The position numbers and the translations under genes are program-made. DNA of 64,000 nt from Thermincola carboxydiphila. GTDB taxonomy: Bacteria; Bacillota; Thermincolia; Thermincolales; UBA2595. Position 1 is the first letter of the stretch; the number at the start of each line of letters is the position of its first letter. Shown one piece after another: positions 16,485 through 27,000 of the stretch. The stretch is taken from assembly GCA_016841725.1 (NCBI GenBank), contig JAENYP010000009.1, positions 62,001 to 126,000 of the forward strand, in the 5' to 3' direction. The notes beneath the pieces were generated by a model. It did not search any database. It worked only from the letters and a program-made list of their open reading frames with translations, and was not told the DNA's origin.

Positions 16485-18044
16485 ATGGCTAAGAGTAACA
16501 AGAACAATAACGAAGAACCAATCGAAAAACAGCTTTGGAAGGCGGCAGACAAACTGAGAAAGAATATTGATGCAGCCGAATACAAACATATTATTTTGGG
16601 TCTGATTTTTTTACGATATATATCTGATGCCTTTGAAGAATTATACCGGAAATTAGCAGCAGGTGAAGGGGACTTTGCTGGCGCTGACCCTGAAGACAAA
16701 GACGAATATAAAGCAGAAACTGTCTTTTTTGTTCCGGAAAAGGCCCGCTGGTCTTACCTGCAGTCAAGGGCAAAACTACCGGAAATCGGTAAAGACGTTG
16801 ATGGCGCAATGGATGCGATTGAAAAAGAGAACCCGTCCCTTAAGGACGTTTTACCAAAAGTTTTTGCAAGAGGTAACCTTGACCCCGCAAATTTGGGCGG
16901 GTTGATTGACTTAGTCGGAAACATTGCCCTGGGTGATGCCAAAGCCAGGAGCGCCGACATTCTGGGTCATGTTTTTGAATACTTCCTCGGTGAATTTGCG
17001 TTAGCTGAAGGGAAGAAGGGTGGACAGTTCTATACCCCCAGAAGTGTTGTCGAGCTACTGGTGGAAATGCTGGAGCCTTACAAAGGCAGGGTGTTTGACC
17101 CCTGCTGCGGCTCAGGTGGAATGTTTGTACAATCGGAAAAATTTGTCCAGGACCACCAGGGAAAAGTAAACGACATCTCCATTTACGGGCAGGAGAGCAA
17201 CCAAACAACCTGGCGTTTGGCAAGAATGAACCTGGCCATCAGGGGGATTGACAGTTCACAGGTAAAATGGAACAATGAAGGTTCTTTTTTAAATGACCGT
17301 CACAAAGACTTAAAGGCCGACTATGTTATTGCCAACCCGCCTTTCAATGACAGTGACTGGAGCGGTGATTTACTCAGAAAAGATGGCAGATGGAAGTATG
17401 GTACGCCGCCCACCGGAAATGCCAACTATGCCTGGATACAGCACTTCATTTATCACCTCAGCCCCAGTGGACAAGCCGGGTTTGTGCTGGCCAAAGGGTC
17501 TTTGACCTCCAAGAGTTCCGGTGAAGGTGATATCAGAAAAGGACTTATTGATGCCCGGTTGGTTGACTGTATTGTGAATCTTCCGGCAAAACTCTTTTTG
17601 AATACACAGATTCCGGCCAGTTTGTGGTTTGTGAGCAGGAACAAAGCAAACGGTAAATTCCGCAACAGAGTTGAAGAAATTCTGTTCATTGATGCCCGGA
17701 ATATGGGACATCTGATAAACAGAAGAACACGGGAGTTATCGCAAGAAGATATTAAAACAATAGCGGATACTTACCATAATTGGCGTAATCCTGATGGCAA
17801 TTATGAAGACATAAAAGGCTTTTGTAATTCTGCAGCTATTGAAAGGGTCAGGGAACTGGATTATGTGCTGACACCGGGCAGGTATGTCGGTCTGCCTGAG
17901 GAGGAAGATGATTTTAATTTTGAAGAAAGATTTACAAGCCTGAAAAAAGAGTTTACCGAACAGCTTAAAGAAGAAGAAAGGCTGAATGCCTTAATCCTTG
18001 AAAATCTTGCCAGGGTGGTGATTGGTAATGGCAAAGATAGATAA
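16485..18044 (+). CDS. hsdM: Type I restriction-modification DNA methyltransferase subunit
   Basis: A 519-residue N6-adenine methyltransferase, the M subunit of a type I system. The N-terminal helical domain ([32 protein letters not shown]) is characteristic of HsdM. The catalytic part shows [17 protein letters not shown], the SAM motif [11 protein letters not shown] (about 205-215) and the catalytic NPPF (about 282). ATG 16485 is preferred to TTG 16467 because AAAGGA lies about 8 bases upstream. It leads the defence island; the rhuM remnant overlaps its end by 17 bases and hsdS lies about 1.7 kb downstream. Confidence 0.93.
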   Translation: MAKSNKNNNEEPIEKQLWKAADKLRKNIDAAEYKHIILGLIFLRYISDAFEELYRKLAAGEGDFAGADPEDKDEYKAETVFFVPEKARWSYLQSRAKLPEIGKDVDGAMDAIEKENPSLKDVLPKVFARGNLDPANLGGLIDLVGNIALGDAKARSADILGHVFEYFLGEFALAEGKKGGQFYTPRSVVELLVEMLEPYKGRVFDPCCGSGGMFVQSEKFVQDHQGKVNDISIYGQESNQTTWRLARMNLAIRGIDSSQVKWNNEGSFLNDRHKDLKADYVIANPPFNDSDWSGDLLRKDGRWKYGTPPTGNANYAWIQHFIYHLSPSGQAGFVLAKGSLTSKSSGEGDIRKGLIDARLVDCIVNLPAKLFLNTQIPASLWFVSRNKANGKFRNRVEEILFIDARNMGHLINRRTRELSQEDIKTIADTYHNWRNPDGNYEDIKGFCNSAAIERVRELDYVLTPGRYVGLPEEEDDFNFEERFTSLKKEFTEQLKEEERLNALILENLARVVIGNGKDR

Positions 18045-18913
18045 TATGAATGAAGTGCTGATGTATCAAACCGAAGATGGACAAACAAAAATTGAAGTGA
18101 GGTATCAGGATGAGACCGTGTGGCTATCCCTCAGCCAAATGGCCGAGCTGTTCCAAAGGGATAAGTCAGTTATCTCCAGACATATAAAAAATGTGTTTGC
18201 TGAAGGTGAATTAGAACATTTAGCAACTGTTGCAAATTTTGCAACAGTTCAAAAAGAGGGCGTTAGGACCGTCGGAAGAGATGTTGGTTACTACAACCTT
18301 GATGTTATAATTTCGGTAGGATACCGGGTGAAATCCCATCGGGGTACACAATTCAAAAAAGGTTTTCTGGCGGCAGGTTCTGGATATTTATGCCACCAGT
18401 ATTGATTACGATTCCAGGGCGAAGATTACCCAGACCTTTTTTAAAACGGTGCAGAACAAAATGCACTGGGCGACCCACGGGCATACTGCGGCAGAAATAA
18501 TTGCCGGCAGGGCTGATGGGACTAAAGATAACATGGGTATGACCAACTTTACAGGAAGCAGACCCAGCCTTGAGGAAGCAAAGGTGGCTAAAAACTATCT
18601 CAATGAACAGGAACTGGATGTCTTAAACCGCATTGTTTCCATGTACCTGGATTTTGCCGAACTTCAGGCTTTAAATGGCAGGCCGATGTATATGACTGAC
18701 TGGGCTAAAAAGCTGGATGATTTCCTGCGGACCAGTGAGCGGGACATACTCACCCACAGCGGCACGGTTTCCCATGCTGAGGCGCTGGAAAAAGCCCGTC
18801 GGGAGTATGATATATACCGGGAGCGGATCAAAGAACTGCCTACTCAGGTAGAAAAGCACTTTCTTGAGACTGAGAAGGAACTGAAAAGGCTGGCGAAGAA
18901 GGTTAAAAAGTAG
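18028..18913 (+). pseudogene. rhuM: Broken RhuM-family gene (internal deletion and frameshift)
   Basis: The 5' part (ATG 18028 to stop 18405) encodes the RhuM N-terminus: YQDETVWLSLSQMAELFQRDKSVISRHI and VGRDVGYYNLDVIISVGYRVKSHRGTQF. Just after GTQF the family sequence stops. From about 18361 the next frame encodes VFWRQVLDIYATSIDYDS and continues with TAAEIIAGRADGTKDNMGM, KNYLNEQELDVLNRIVSMYLDFAE and SHSGTVSHAEAL-type sequence to a stop at 18913. About 45-50 family residues between the two parts are missing and the frames no longer join. RhuM proteins are often found with type I systems; this copy should be non-functional. ATG 18028 has AGGGTGGTG upstream. Confidence 0.82.
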
Positions 18914-18961
18914 GGCAACTGAGAATGGTTACAGAAAGTTGTGCCAAGGTGGGGGTTAGCA

Positions 18962-19786
18962 ATGGCTAAGATTAATGTGATGAATAAGGAAATATCATTT
19001 TATACTGTGAATGAAGATGATTATATCTGCATTACGGATATTGCGAAGTATAAAAAGGAAGATGGTTCTGATGACATTATTAGAAACTGGATTCGAAATC
19101 GCAATACAATTGAATTTTTAGGTATATGGGAGCAGCTTAACAACCCGGATTTTAAACCCGTCGAATTCGACGGGTTTAGAAAGATGGCTGGGCTTAACAG
19201 TTTTACCCTTACTCCTAAGCAATGGATAGAAACCACCAACGCTATTGGGATAATCTCTAAATCTGGCCGGTACGGCGGGACATATGCTCACAAAGATATT
19301 GCTTTTGAATTTGCCTCATGGATATCGGTTGAATTCAAACTGTATCTTATTAAAGAGTTTCAGCGTCTTAAAGACCAGGAAAGAAAACAGCTCGGCTGGG
19401 ATATCAGAAGAAACCTGGCCAAAATAAACTGCCGAATTCACACAGATGCCATTAAGGAAAACCTTATCCCGGCTAAGCTGAGTAAAGCACAGATCAACTA
19501 TATTTATGCATCTGAGGCGGATATATTAAATATGGCGCTTTTTGGCATAACAGCAGCCCAGTGGAGGGATGAAAACTCTGACAAGAAGGGGAATATCAGG
19601 GACTACGCCAATGTTTCCCAGTTGGTCTGCCTGGCTAATCTGGAAAATCTTAATGCCCTTTTTATAAATGAAGGTATGCCACAAGAAGCCCGCCTTGAAA
19701 GGCTGAATAAAATTGCCATCCAGCAAATGCAAATTTTAGCCGACGGTTCAAGGCTAAGAAGGCTGGAGGGCAACAGTGATGAGTGA
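18962..19786 (+). CDS. KilA-N domain protein
   Basis: A 274-residue protein. The first ~150 residues match the KilA-N fold of phage and virus DNA-binding proteins: ICITDIAKYK, IIRNWIRNRNTIEFLGIWEQLNNPDFKPVEF and SKSGRYGGTYAHKDIAFEFASWISVEFKLYLIKEFQRLK. The C-terminal ~120 residues (INYIYASEADILNMALFGITAAQWR) occur with this domain in R-M neighbourhoods. ATG 18962 follows AGGTGGGGG by 8 bases. Its opening, MAKINVMN, resembles that of the rhuM remnant (MAKIDNMN), which points to a shared regulatory or phage-derived origin. It ends 8 bases inside the start of hsdS, so the two are translationally linked. Its role in the locus is unknown; DNA-binding regulation is likely. Confidence 0.82.
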   Translation: MAKINVMNKEISFYTVNEDDYICITDIAKYKKEDGSDDIIRNWIRNRNTIEFLGIWEQLNNPDFKPVEFDGFRKMAGLNSFTLTPKQWIETTNAIGIISKSGRYGGTYAHKDIAFEFASWISVEFKLYLIKEFQRLKDQERKQLGWDIRRNLAKINCRIHTDAIKENLIPAKLSKAQINYIYASEADILNMALFGITAAQWRDENSDKKGNIRDYANVSQLVCLANLENLNALFINEGMPQEARLERLNKIAIQQMQILADGSRLRRLEGNSDE

Positions 19787-20897
19787 GTGGAAGGAATGTA
19801 AGCTGGGGGATGTGGCGATTTTTCAAAGAGGTCATGATCTTCCCAAAAAAGAAATGTGTAATGGAATAATTCCGGTTGCTGGATCCAACAGTATAATTGG
19901 TTATCATAATAAATCTACAACTAAGGGACCTGGAATAACAATTGGACGAAGTGGGAATATTGGAACACCAAGATTTTATAAAACTGATTTCTGGGCTCAC
20001 AATACTACACTATACGTGAAAGACTTTAAAGGAAATGAAGAAAGGTTTATATTTTATTTATTGCAATCACTTGATCTTACAGGATTAAATGCTGGAAGTG
20101 CGGTTCCTACATTAAATAGAAACCATGTTCATGAAATCTCCGTAATTGTACCCCAACTCCCTGAACAAAAAGCCATTGCCTCCGTCCTAAGCAGCCTTGA
20201 TGATAAAATAGACCTGCTCCACCGTCAGAATGAAACCCTTGAAGCAATGGCAGAAACGCTATTCAGACAGTGGTTTGTGGAGGAAGCGGAAGAGGATTGG
20301 GAGGAGAAGAGTTTACTTGAAATTATTCAGTTAGTTGGTGGAGGAACACCAAAAACATCCGTAGAAGATTATTGGAATGGTAATGTTTTCTGGTTATCTG
20401 GTGGTGACATTGCTTCAAATCATAAGTCATTTGTTGTTTCTTCAGAAAAAACGATTACAGAAGCAGGCTTAAAAAATAGCTCTGCAAAGTTACTACCTCA
20501 ATATGCAACGGTTATTTCAGCAAGGGGCACTGTTGGAAAGTATTGCATTATATCAAAACCAATGGCTTTTAGCCAATCAAATTATGGAATATTACCTAAA
20601 GATAGAACTGGTTTTTTCTTTACTTATTTACTTATTAATCACATTGTTGCAGAATTACAGTCATCTGCTTATGGCAGTGTTTTTGATACAATAACTACAA
20701 CAACGTTTAAGGAAATAGTTGTTTCAGTACCGTCTAACGATGACATTAAAACATTTGAGGATGCTATAGATCCATATTTTCAAAAAATTCTTGCCAACAT
20801 AATGCAAATTCATGCGCTTGAAAAACTGCGGGATATTTTACTACCTAAATTAATAAGCGGAGAAGTTAGAGTATTGCTGGAAGGAAAGATGAGATAA
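19779..20897 (+). CDS. hsdS: Type I restriction-modification specificity subunit
   Basis: A 372-residue S subunit that sets the DNA target for HsdM and HsdR. Two target-recognition domains (about 1-120 and 180-310) are each followed by a conserved spacer helix: LPEQKAIASVLSSLDDKIDLLHRQNETLEAMAETLFRQWFV in the middle and DPYFQKILANIMQIHALEKLRDILLPKLISGEVRV at the end. The second recognition domain (VGGGTPKTSVEDYWNGNVFWLSGGDI) is of a common type. ATG 19779 follows GGCTGGAGGG; GTG 19776 is possible. The recognition-domain codons are more A/T-rich than hsdM, as is usual for exchanged S subunits. The target sequence cannot be read from this. Confidence 0.92.
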   Translation: MSEWKECKLGDVAIFQRGHDLPKKEMCNGIIPVAGSNSIIGYHNKSTTKGPGITIGRSGNIGTPRFYKTDFWAHNTTLYVKDFKGNEERFIFYLLQSLDLTGLNAGSAVPTLNRNHVHEISVIVPQLPEQKAIASVLSSLDDKIDLLHRQNETLEAMAETLFRQWFVEEAEEDWEEKSLLEIIQLVGGGTPKTSVEDYWNGNVFWLSGGDIASNHKSFVVSSEKTITEAGLKNSSAKLLPQYATVISARGTVGKYCIISKPMAFSQSNYGILPKDRTGFFFTYLLINHIVAELQSSAYGSVFDTITTTTFKEIVVSVPSNDDIKTFEDAIDPYFQKILANIMQIHALEKLRDILLPKLISGEVRVLLEGKMR

Positions 20898-20921
20898 TAA
20901 ATAGCATTCCTGCCTTAAGAA

Positions 20922-20950
20922 TTGATTATCACAGTCTTTAATTATTTATA
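20922..20950 (+). promoter_or_regulatory. Possible promoter for the SIR2 gene
   Basis: TTGATT (20922-20927), 17 bases, TTTATA (20945-20950), in the 124-base gap between hsdS and the SIR2 gene. A weak consensus match; if real, the defence gene has its own promoter inside the R-M operon. Confidence 0.35.
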
Positions 20951-21021
20951 GTGTCGGGGTGTATTCTGCATGTTAGTTAAGACATTAGGTGTGGATCTTC
21001 ATGGGGAGAGAGGTTATGTAT

Positions 21022-23976
21022 ATGGAGAAAGTCCATAAATACATTCAGGAACTGACAAAAGCTTCTAAACAAGGAAAACTCGTGTTTTTCCTAGGCGCAG
21101 GGCTTTCAGCGCTTTCAGAGTACCCTCAGTGGAAGGAATTAGTTGATAAATTTTATATAGAGCTAGATGGAAAAACGAAAGTAGGCTATTATTCATCCGA
21201 CGAATACTTGAAAATTCCACAAAAATTTTTCGCTGTAAAAGGCGAGGATGAATATGACAGAATTCTTGAGGAAGTGTTTTCGGTAAATAAATCTCCAAAT
21301 CCGATACATGATATGATTTTAGCAATGAATCCTGTACATATCATTACAACAAACTATGATGATTTGATTGATAAGGCATGTTGGCAACGGGGGCGATATT
21401 TCAGCATCATTAGCGCTGAGGAGGATGTTGCAAAAGTGACTTCCTCAAGGTATTTGCTTAAAGTACATGGCGACTTCAGACGAGGCTTTAAAGGTAGACA
21501 TGTAGTATTGAAAGAGAGCGACTACATAAATTATGAACACAAGTACGCATTGATTAGCAACCTTATGAAGACAATTATGGCTACCCATGTCATCGTTTTC
21601 ATGGGTTATGGTCTAGGGGATTACAATATTAATTTAATATTGAACTGGGTAAAACAGTTACAGAAAGATGGATACAATAAACCTTTTTTTATTCGTACAG
21701 ATTATGAACCTATTGAAGCAAAGGATGCTATATATTATGAAAATAAAGGGCTTCGCATCATAGATGCTGCCAGCATTAAAGACGTTGGTGAGAAAGAATA
21801 TATTACGCGGTACAGCAATGTAATGGATTTACTTATTGAGTCGAAGGACAATAACCTGCTATCCCAAGACGAGGATATCGTTGAATACCTATATCAAAAG
21901 CTTTGTCCGCTGTTTGTGCTTCGGTATGTTCGAAAAACTGATTTCAAGTATATTTTTGAATACGACTACCATTTCGAGGTACATGGCGTGGTAGTTCGTA
22001 ACAAGAACAAAGGTTTTGGATATTTGGAAAGGTTCTTCGAATTAAAAGAAAAGGACATAGATAATCTTTCCGAAGAGTCAAAGTGGAAATTCATAGCAAT
22101 CTCGGAATTCTTTGAGCGAAATGGCATCCTCTGCATGATGGAGGATAAAGGTAATATAACAATCAGTACTTCGTTAGAGATTGAAAGTTGGGCATATCAC
22201 TGCAATTACGATGAAATGGAGGGTTTTGTCCAACTGCAATTTAGTAATCTTGAAAACGAGTATAAAAAAGCGTTTTTTTTAGCAAATCTGGGTAGATGGA
22301 AAGAGGCATACAACCTATATTCAGACCTCTTGCTGAAATCAATTGACGAATCTAACTGGTGGATACACTATCTTTCGCAGGTCAACAGGTATTGGCTATA
22401 TCAATCTATTATTCAAACTGTCAAAAATTTTGGCAGCGTCCCTGGATTGTTGGCGTTCGGAAAGCACTACAAGCCATTTACAGAAGAATTCCTGAATTGT
22501 ATAGAAAGGGAAATGAAGAATTTTGACATCAATGATGTTTTTGATGGTATGCCATATGAGTTTCAGGATAAATACTTAATTCTCAAGTTTCTTAGCGACA
22601 ATGAGTTTTTGTATGATGACACGGTGAAATTGTTTGAACTGACAAACAAGGTTCGCTCTGAAATAAGTAAAGGTTCTTATTCACTTGGCGGTCTGACGCC
22701 TAATATCGAAGTACAGTTTCGTCTGAATGATAACATTCGTTTTCTTTATGAGAACGCTCTGTGGTTGACTTCCTTCCAGGAATTCAAGCAATACATGCGT
22801 AATTCACTTATGCTTCAGTTTGAAAAAGCTGAATACGAGCAAACCCGGGATATTGATGATTTCGGTGTTTTTCTTGGAGCAGAGAGATCAGACTTTTATA
22901 TTGATTATTATGATTTCGTCAATGTGGCCAAGTCATTTAGCATTGATGACATCAGATACGTTGAACGGAGCTGCAAGATTGAGCGGATTGAGTTTCGTGA
23001 TATGGAGGATATTGAATGCTATCTGGTACGAGTTGCAAAAGAGATTATCAAACATTTCTCGAAGGATGGTATGAGTATTGTTTTCTACAACTTGTTCATC
23101 CATGAAGCTAAAGCAGCGTTCTATTTCGCGAGATACATAAGACTTTCTGAGGAAGGTTTCATCACAATACTTAAAGCATTATTGTTTTATTTTCCTGAAA
23201 GGGATCTGGATATTGGGAAACGTTATCTATGGGTTAAACGCTTGACTCTGGGCAGTGGTCTACCTAGAAAAGCAATTTTTGTCATTGAGGAATTTCTAAT
23301 CGGTCAAGCTGATAAGCACAAAGACAGCAATTTTTTAGAACAAACATCTAACGGCCTATTTTCAAGTAACTTTGTAAATTTAATTCGGCATTTCGAAAAG
23401 GATTTTTTATCAAGCGATTTGTCCAAATATGCATTGAAACTTTCCGAAGACATGAAGAACCAAGTCGATTTCATGTACCGGTTATCGCCTCTCCTATCTA
23501 TTGAAGCTAAAAGTCATATTTCGAAGCTTAAGAAAATTGACGATATTGACAGCTTAATGGATAGTGTGCACATAGGTGTAGTTGAGGATGTGTCTGAATA
23601 TAAAGATATTATCATAAAGTTTATGGATAAACGTAAGTCAGATATTCTCGCAGATAAAGAGAAAGGAGTTATTGTAGGATATGCCGATAACTATTTTGTG
23701 ACGTTTGGCATTTGGTATTTTCTTGGTAAGTTTACTAATCCGAAGATGAAAGATTATCTTGGTGTTAACGAGGAATACGACATGTTCGTAGATCCAGATA
23801 ATTTCGACTATAAAAAGTTGAGTCCGGCTTGGCTTAAGAGTTATAGTGATAAACTTTTGAAGAAAATGGTTGAAAACGAGACTATGCGTACACATATAGT
23901 TGAAGTTTTAAAAGAGCGCATGCAAAATAGCAATGACAAAAAGTATTTCGAGATATTCACGAAGTGTTTAATATAA
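21022..23976 (+). CDS. dsr2: DSR2-type anti-phage SIR2 NADase
   Basis: A 984-residue protein with an N-terminal SIR2 domain (about 10-290) and a long helical C-terminal part. From memory of Bacillus DSR2, similarity runs the whole length: KLVFFLGAGLSALSEYPQW, SSDEYLKIPQ, HIITTNYDDLIDKACW, YLLKVHGDFRRGFKG, IVFMGYGLGDYNINL, EKGVIVGYADNYFVTFGIWYFL. Asn111 and His149 are 38 residues apart, as are the DSR2 catalytic Asn133 and His171, so NADase activity is probably intact. In DSR2 the C-terminal part senses a phage tail-tube protein, NAD is then destroyed and the cell stops growing; some phages block it with DSAD1. ATG 21022 is chosen for spacing from GAGAGAGG. The gene is visibly more A/T-rich than hsdM and hsdR, a sign of transfer. 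No DSAD1-like gene is nearby. Confidence 0.87.
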   Translation: MEKVHKYIQELTKASKQGKLVFFLGAGLSALSEYPQWKELVDKFYIELDGKTKVGYYSSDEYLKIPQKFFAVKGEDEYDRILEEVFSVNKSPNPIHDMILAMNPVHIITTNYDDLIDKACWQRGRYFSIISAEEDVAKVTSSRYLLKVHGDFRRGFKGRHVVLKESDYINYEHKYALISNLMKTIMATHVIVFMGYGLGDYNINLILNWVKQLQKDGYNKPFFIRTDYEPIEAKDAIYYENKGLRIIDAASIKDVGEKEYITRYSNVMDLLIESKDNNLLSQDEDIVEYLYQKLCPLFVLRYVRKTDFKYIFEYDYHFEVHGVVVRNKNKGFGYLERFFELKEKDIDNLSEESKWKFIAISEFFERNGILCMMEDKGNITISTSLEIESWAYHCNYDEMEGFVQLQFSNLENEYKKAFFLANLGRWKEAYNLYSDLLLKSIDESNWWIHYLSQVNRYWLYQSIIQTVKNFGSVPGLLAFGKHYKPFTEEFLNCIEREMKNFDINDVFDGMPYEFQDKYLILKFLSDNEFLYDDTVKLFELTNKVRSEISKGSYSLGGLTPNIEVQFRLNDNIRFLYENALWLTSFQEFKQYMRNSLMLQFEKAEYEQTRDIDDFGVFLGAERSDFYIDYYDFVNVAKSFSIDDIRYVERSCKIERIEFRDMEDIECYLVRVAKEIIKHFSKDGMSIVFYNLFIHEAKAAFYFARYIRLSEEGFITILKALLFYFPERDLDIGKRYLWVKRLTLGSGLPRKAIFVIEEFLIGQADKHKDSNFLEQTSNGLFSSNFVNLIRHFEKDFLSSDLSKYALKLSEDMKNQVDFMYRLSPLLSIEAKSHISKLKKIDDIDSLMDSVHIGVVEDVSEYKDIIIKFMDKRKSDILADKEKGVIVGYADNYFVTFGIWYFLGKFTNPKMKDYLGVNEEYDMFVDPDNFDYKKLSPAWLKSYSDKLLKKMVENETMRTHIVEVLKERMQNSNDKKYFEIFTKCLI

Positions 23977-24013
23977 TTTTGATTCATTACCGAAGATTGA
24001 AGGTGAAAATTTT

Positions 24014-27000
24014 ATGACTAAAATCACCGAATCTGCCATAGAAAAATTCGCCATAGAACTCCTCCAACGGCAGGGCTACCACTACATCTACGCCCCGGAT
24101 ATTGCCCCTGACAGCGACACCCCGGAAAGGCAGTCCTTTGAAGAGGTGCTGCTGGTGGATCGACTACAGACAGCTGTTGGCAGGATAAACCCAACGATTC
24201 CGCCTGATGTCCGGGAAGAGGCCGTCAAACAAATCCAGCGCCTCAACTCACCGGAACTGATAGCCAATAACGAAGTATTTCACCGGATGCTCACCGAAGG
24301 AATAAAAGTAAGCTGGCAAAAGGACGGAAACAACAGGGGAGACATAGTCTGGCTGATTGATTTTAAATACCCCGATAACAATGATTTTATTGTTGCCAAT
24401 CAGTTTACGGTAATCGAGAACGGAGTAAATAAACGCCCAGATATTATTCTTTTTGTAAACGGACTGCCTTTAGCTGTTATTGAACTCAAAAACCCTGCTG
24501 ATGAAAATGCCACCATAAACGCCGCTTACCGCCAGATGCAAACCTACCTGCAAGCTATTCCAAGTCTTTTCACTTACAACGGTCTTATAGTTATATCCGA
24601 TGGTTTGGAAGCAAAAGCAGGTTCACTGTCTGCCGCTTTAAGCCGTTTTATGACCTGGAAATCATCTGACGGTAAAACAGAGGCATCGCCATTAATCGGG
24701 CAATTGGAAACGCTGATTAAAGGAATGCTTAATAAGGATACATTGCTGGACACGATTCGCCATTTCATTGTATTTGAAAAATCAAAAAAAGAAGATCAGG
24801 ATACCGGCATTATCACTATTCAGACAGTTAAAAAATTAGCTGCTTATCACCAGTATTACGCGGTAAACAGGGCAGTAGAATCCACCTTAAGAGCTGCAGG
24901 ATTTTCACCATCGCCAACCGTAAATCTTGCTAAGGAATCACCCGAAAGTTACGGTGTGCCGGGTGTCAAGCTGCAGCCTGCCGGAGACCGTAAGGGCGGC
25001 GTGGTCTGGCATACCCAGGGAAGCGGGAAATCCTTGTCGATGGTGTTTTATACCGGGAAAATCGTACTTGTTATGGATAATCCTACCGTTGTGGTGATAA
25101 CGGACCGCAATGATTTGGATGACCAGTTATTTGATACATTCGCTTCTGCAAAACAGCTTCTCAGGCAGGAACCTGTTCAGGCAGAAAACAGAGAACATCT
25201 GAAAGAACTTTTAAGAGTGGCCTCCGGTGGCGTGGTTTTTACAACAATTCAGAAGTTCCAGCCGGATGAAGGCAATGTTTACGAACGGCTTTCAGACAGG
25301 AAAAATATCATTGTCATTGCCGACGAAGCCCACCGGACACAATACGGTTTTAAAGCCAAAACGGTTGATGATAAGGACGAACAGGGAAATGTAATCGGTC
25401 AAAAAACTGTTTATGGTTTCGCAAAATATTTGCGTGATGCCCTGCCCCATGCAACTTACCTCGGTTTTACCGGAACTCCTATCGAAAGCACAGATGTAAA
25501 TACACCTGCAGTTTTCGGCAATTATGTTGATGTTTACGACATTTCACAGGCTGTTGACGATGGGGCAACAGTAAGGATTTATTATGAAAGCAGGTTGGCT
25601 AAGATTTATCTCAGCGAAGAAGGTAAAAAGCTGGTTGCCGATTTGGATGATGAACTGCGTGAGGATGATTTGACTGAGGCCCAAAAGGCCAAGACAAAAT
25701 GGACTCAATTGGAGGCTTTGATTGGGAGTGCAGACAGGGTCAGACAGGTTGCCCGGGATATTGTTGACCATTTCGAGCAAAGACAGGAAGTGTTTGAAGG
25801 TAAGGCTATGATTGTTTCCATGTCAAGAAGGATTGCCGCCGATCTATATGATGAAATTATTAAAATTAAACCACATTGGCACAGTGACGATTTGAAAAAA
25901 GGCATCATCAAAGTGGTGATGACCTCAGCCTCTTCGGACGGACCAAAGATATCACAGCACCACACGACAAAAGAGCAGAGACGGGTATTGGCAGCTAGGA
26001 TGAAAGACCCGGGAGATGAGTTGAAACTCGTCATTGTGCGGGATATGTGGCTGACAGGTTTTGATGTTCCTTCCTTACATACTCTGTATATTGATAAACC
26101 TATGAAAGGCCATAACCTGATGCAGGCTATTGCCAGGGTAAACAGGGTTTATAAAGATAAGCCTGGCGGGTTGGTGGTGGATTACCTTGGGATTGCCTCA
26201 GACCTGAAAAAAGCGCTGGCTTTCTATTCTGACAGCGGCGGTAAAGGTGACCCGGCAATTACCCAGGAAAAAGCCGTAAGATTAATGCTGGAAAAACTGG
26301 AAGTTGTTTCTCAAATGTATCATGGATTTTCATATGAGGATTATTTTGATGCAGATACGTCAAAAAAACTGTCCCTTATCCTGGCAGCTGAGGAATATAT
26401 CCTGGGTCTGGAAAACGGCAAAAAAAGATATATTGATGAAGTGACAAAATTATCAAGGGCCTTTGCAATTGCCATTCCCCACGAACAGGCCCTGGATGTG
26501 AAAGATGAAGTCTCGTTCTTCCAGGCTGTAAAGTCCAGACTGGCTAAGTTTGACAGTGCCGGAGCAGGCAGGACAAACGAAGAAATTGAGACCGCAATCA
26601 AACAGGTAATTGATAAAGCCTTGGTAACTGAGCGGGTAATCGATGTTTTTGACGCAGCCGGGATTAAAAAACCGGATATTTCCATACTCTCAGAAGAATT
26701 TCTTATGGAAGTCAAAAATATGGAGCACAAAAATATAGCTCTTGAAGTCCTTAAAAAACTGCTTAATGATGAGATAAAGTCAAGGACTAAAAAGAACCTG
26801 ATACAAAGCAAGGCTTTAATGGAAATGCTGGAAAACTCAATTAAAAAATATCATAACAAGATAATAACCGCAGCAGAAGTTATTGAAGAATTGATTTCAC
26901 TGGGCAAAGATATTCAAAAAATGGATAAAGCGCCTCAGGAAATGGGTTTGTCCGAATATGAGTATGCCTTTTACACAGCCATTGCCAATAACAAAAGCGC

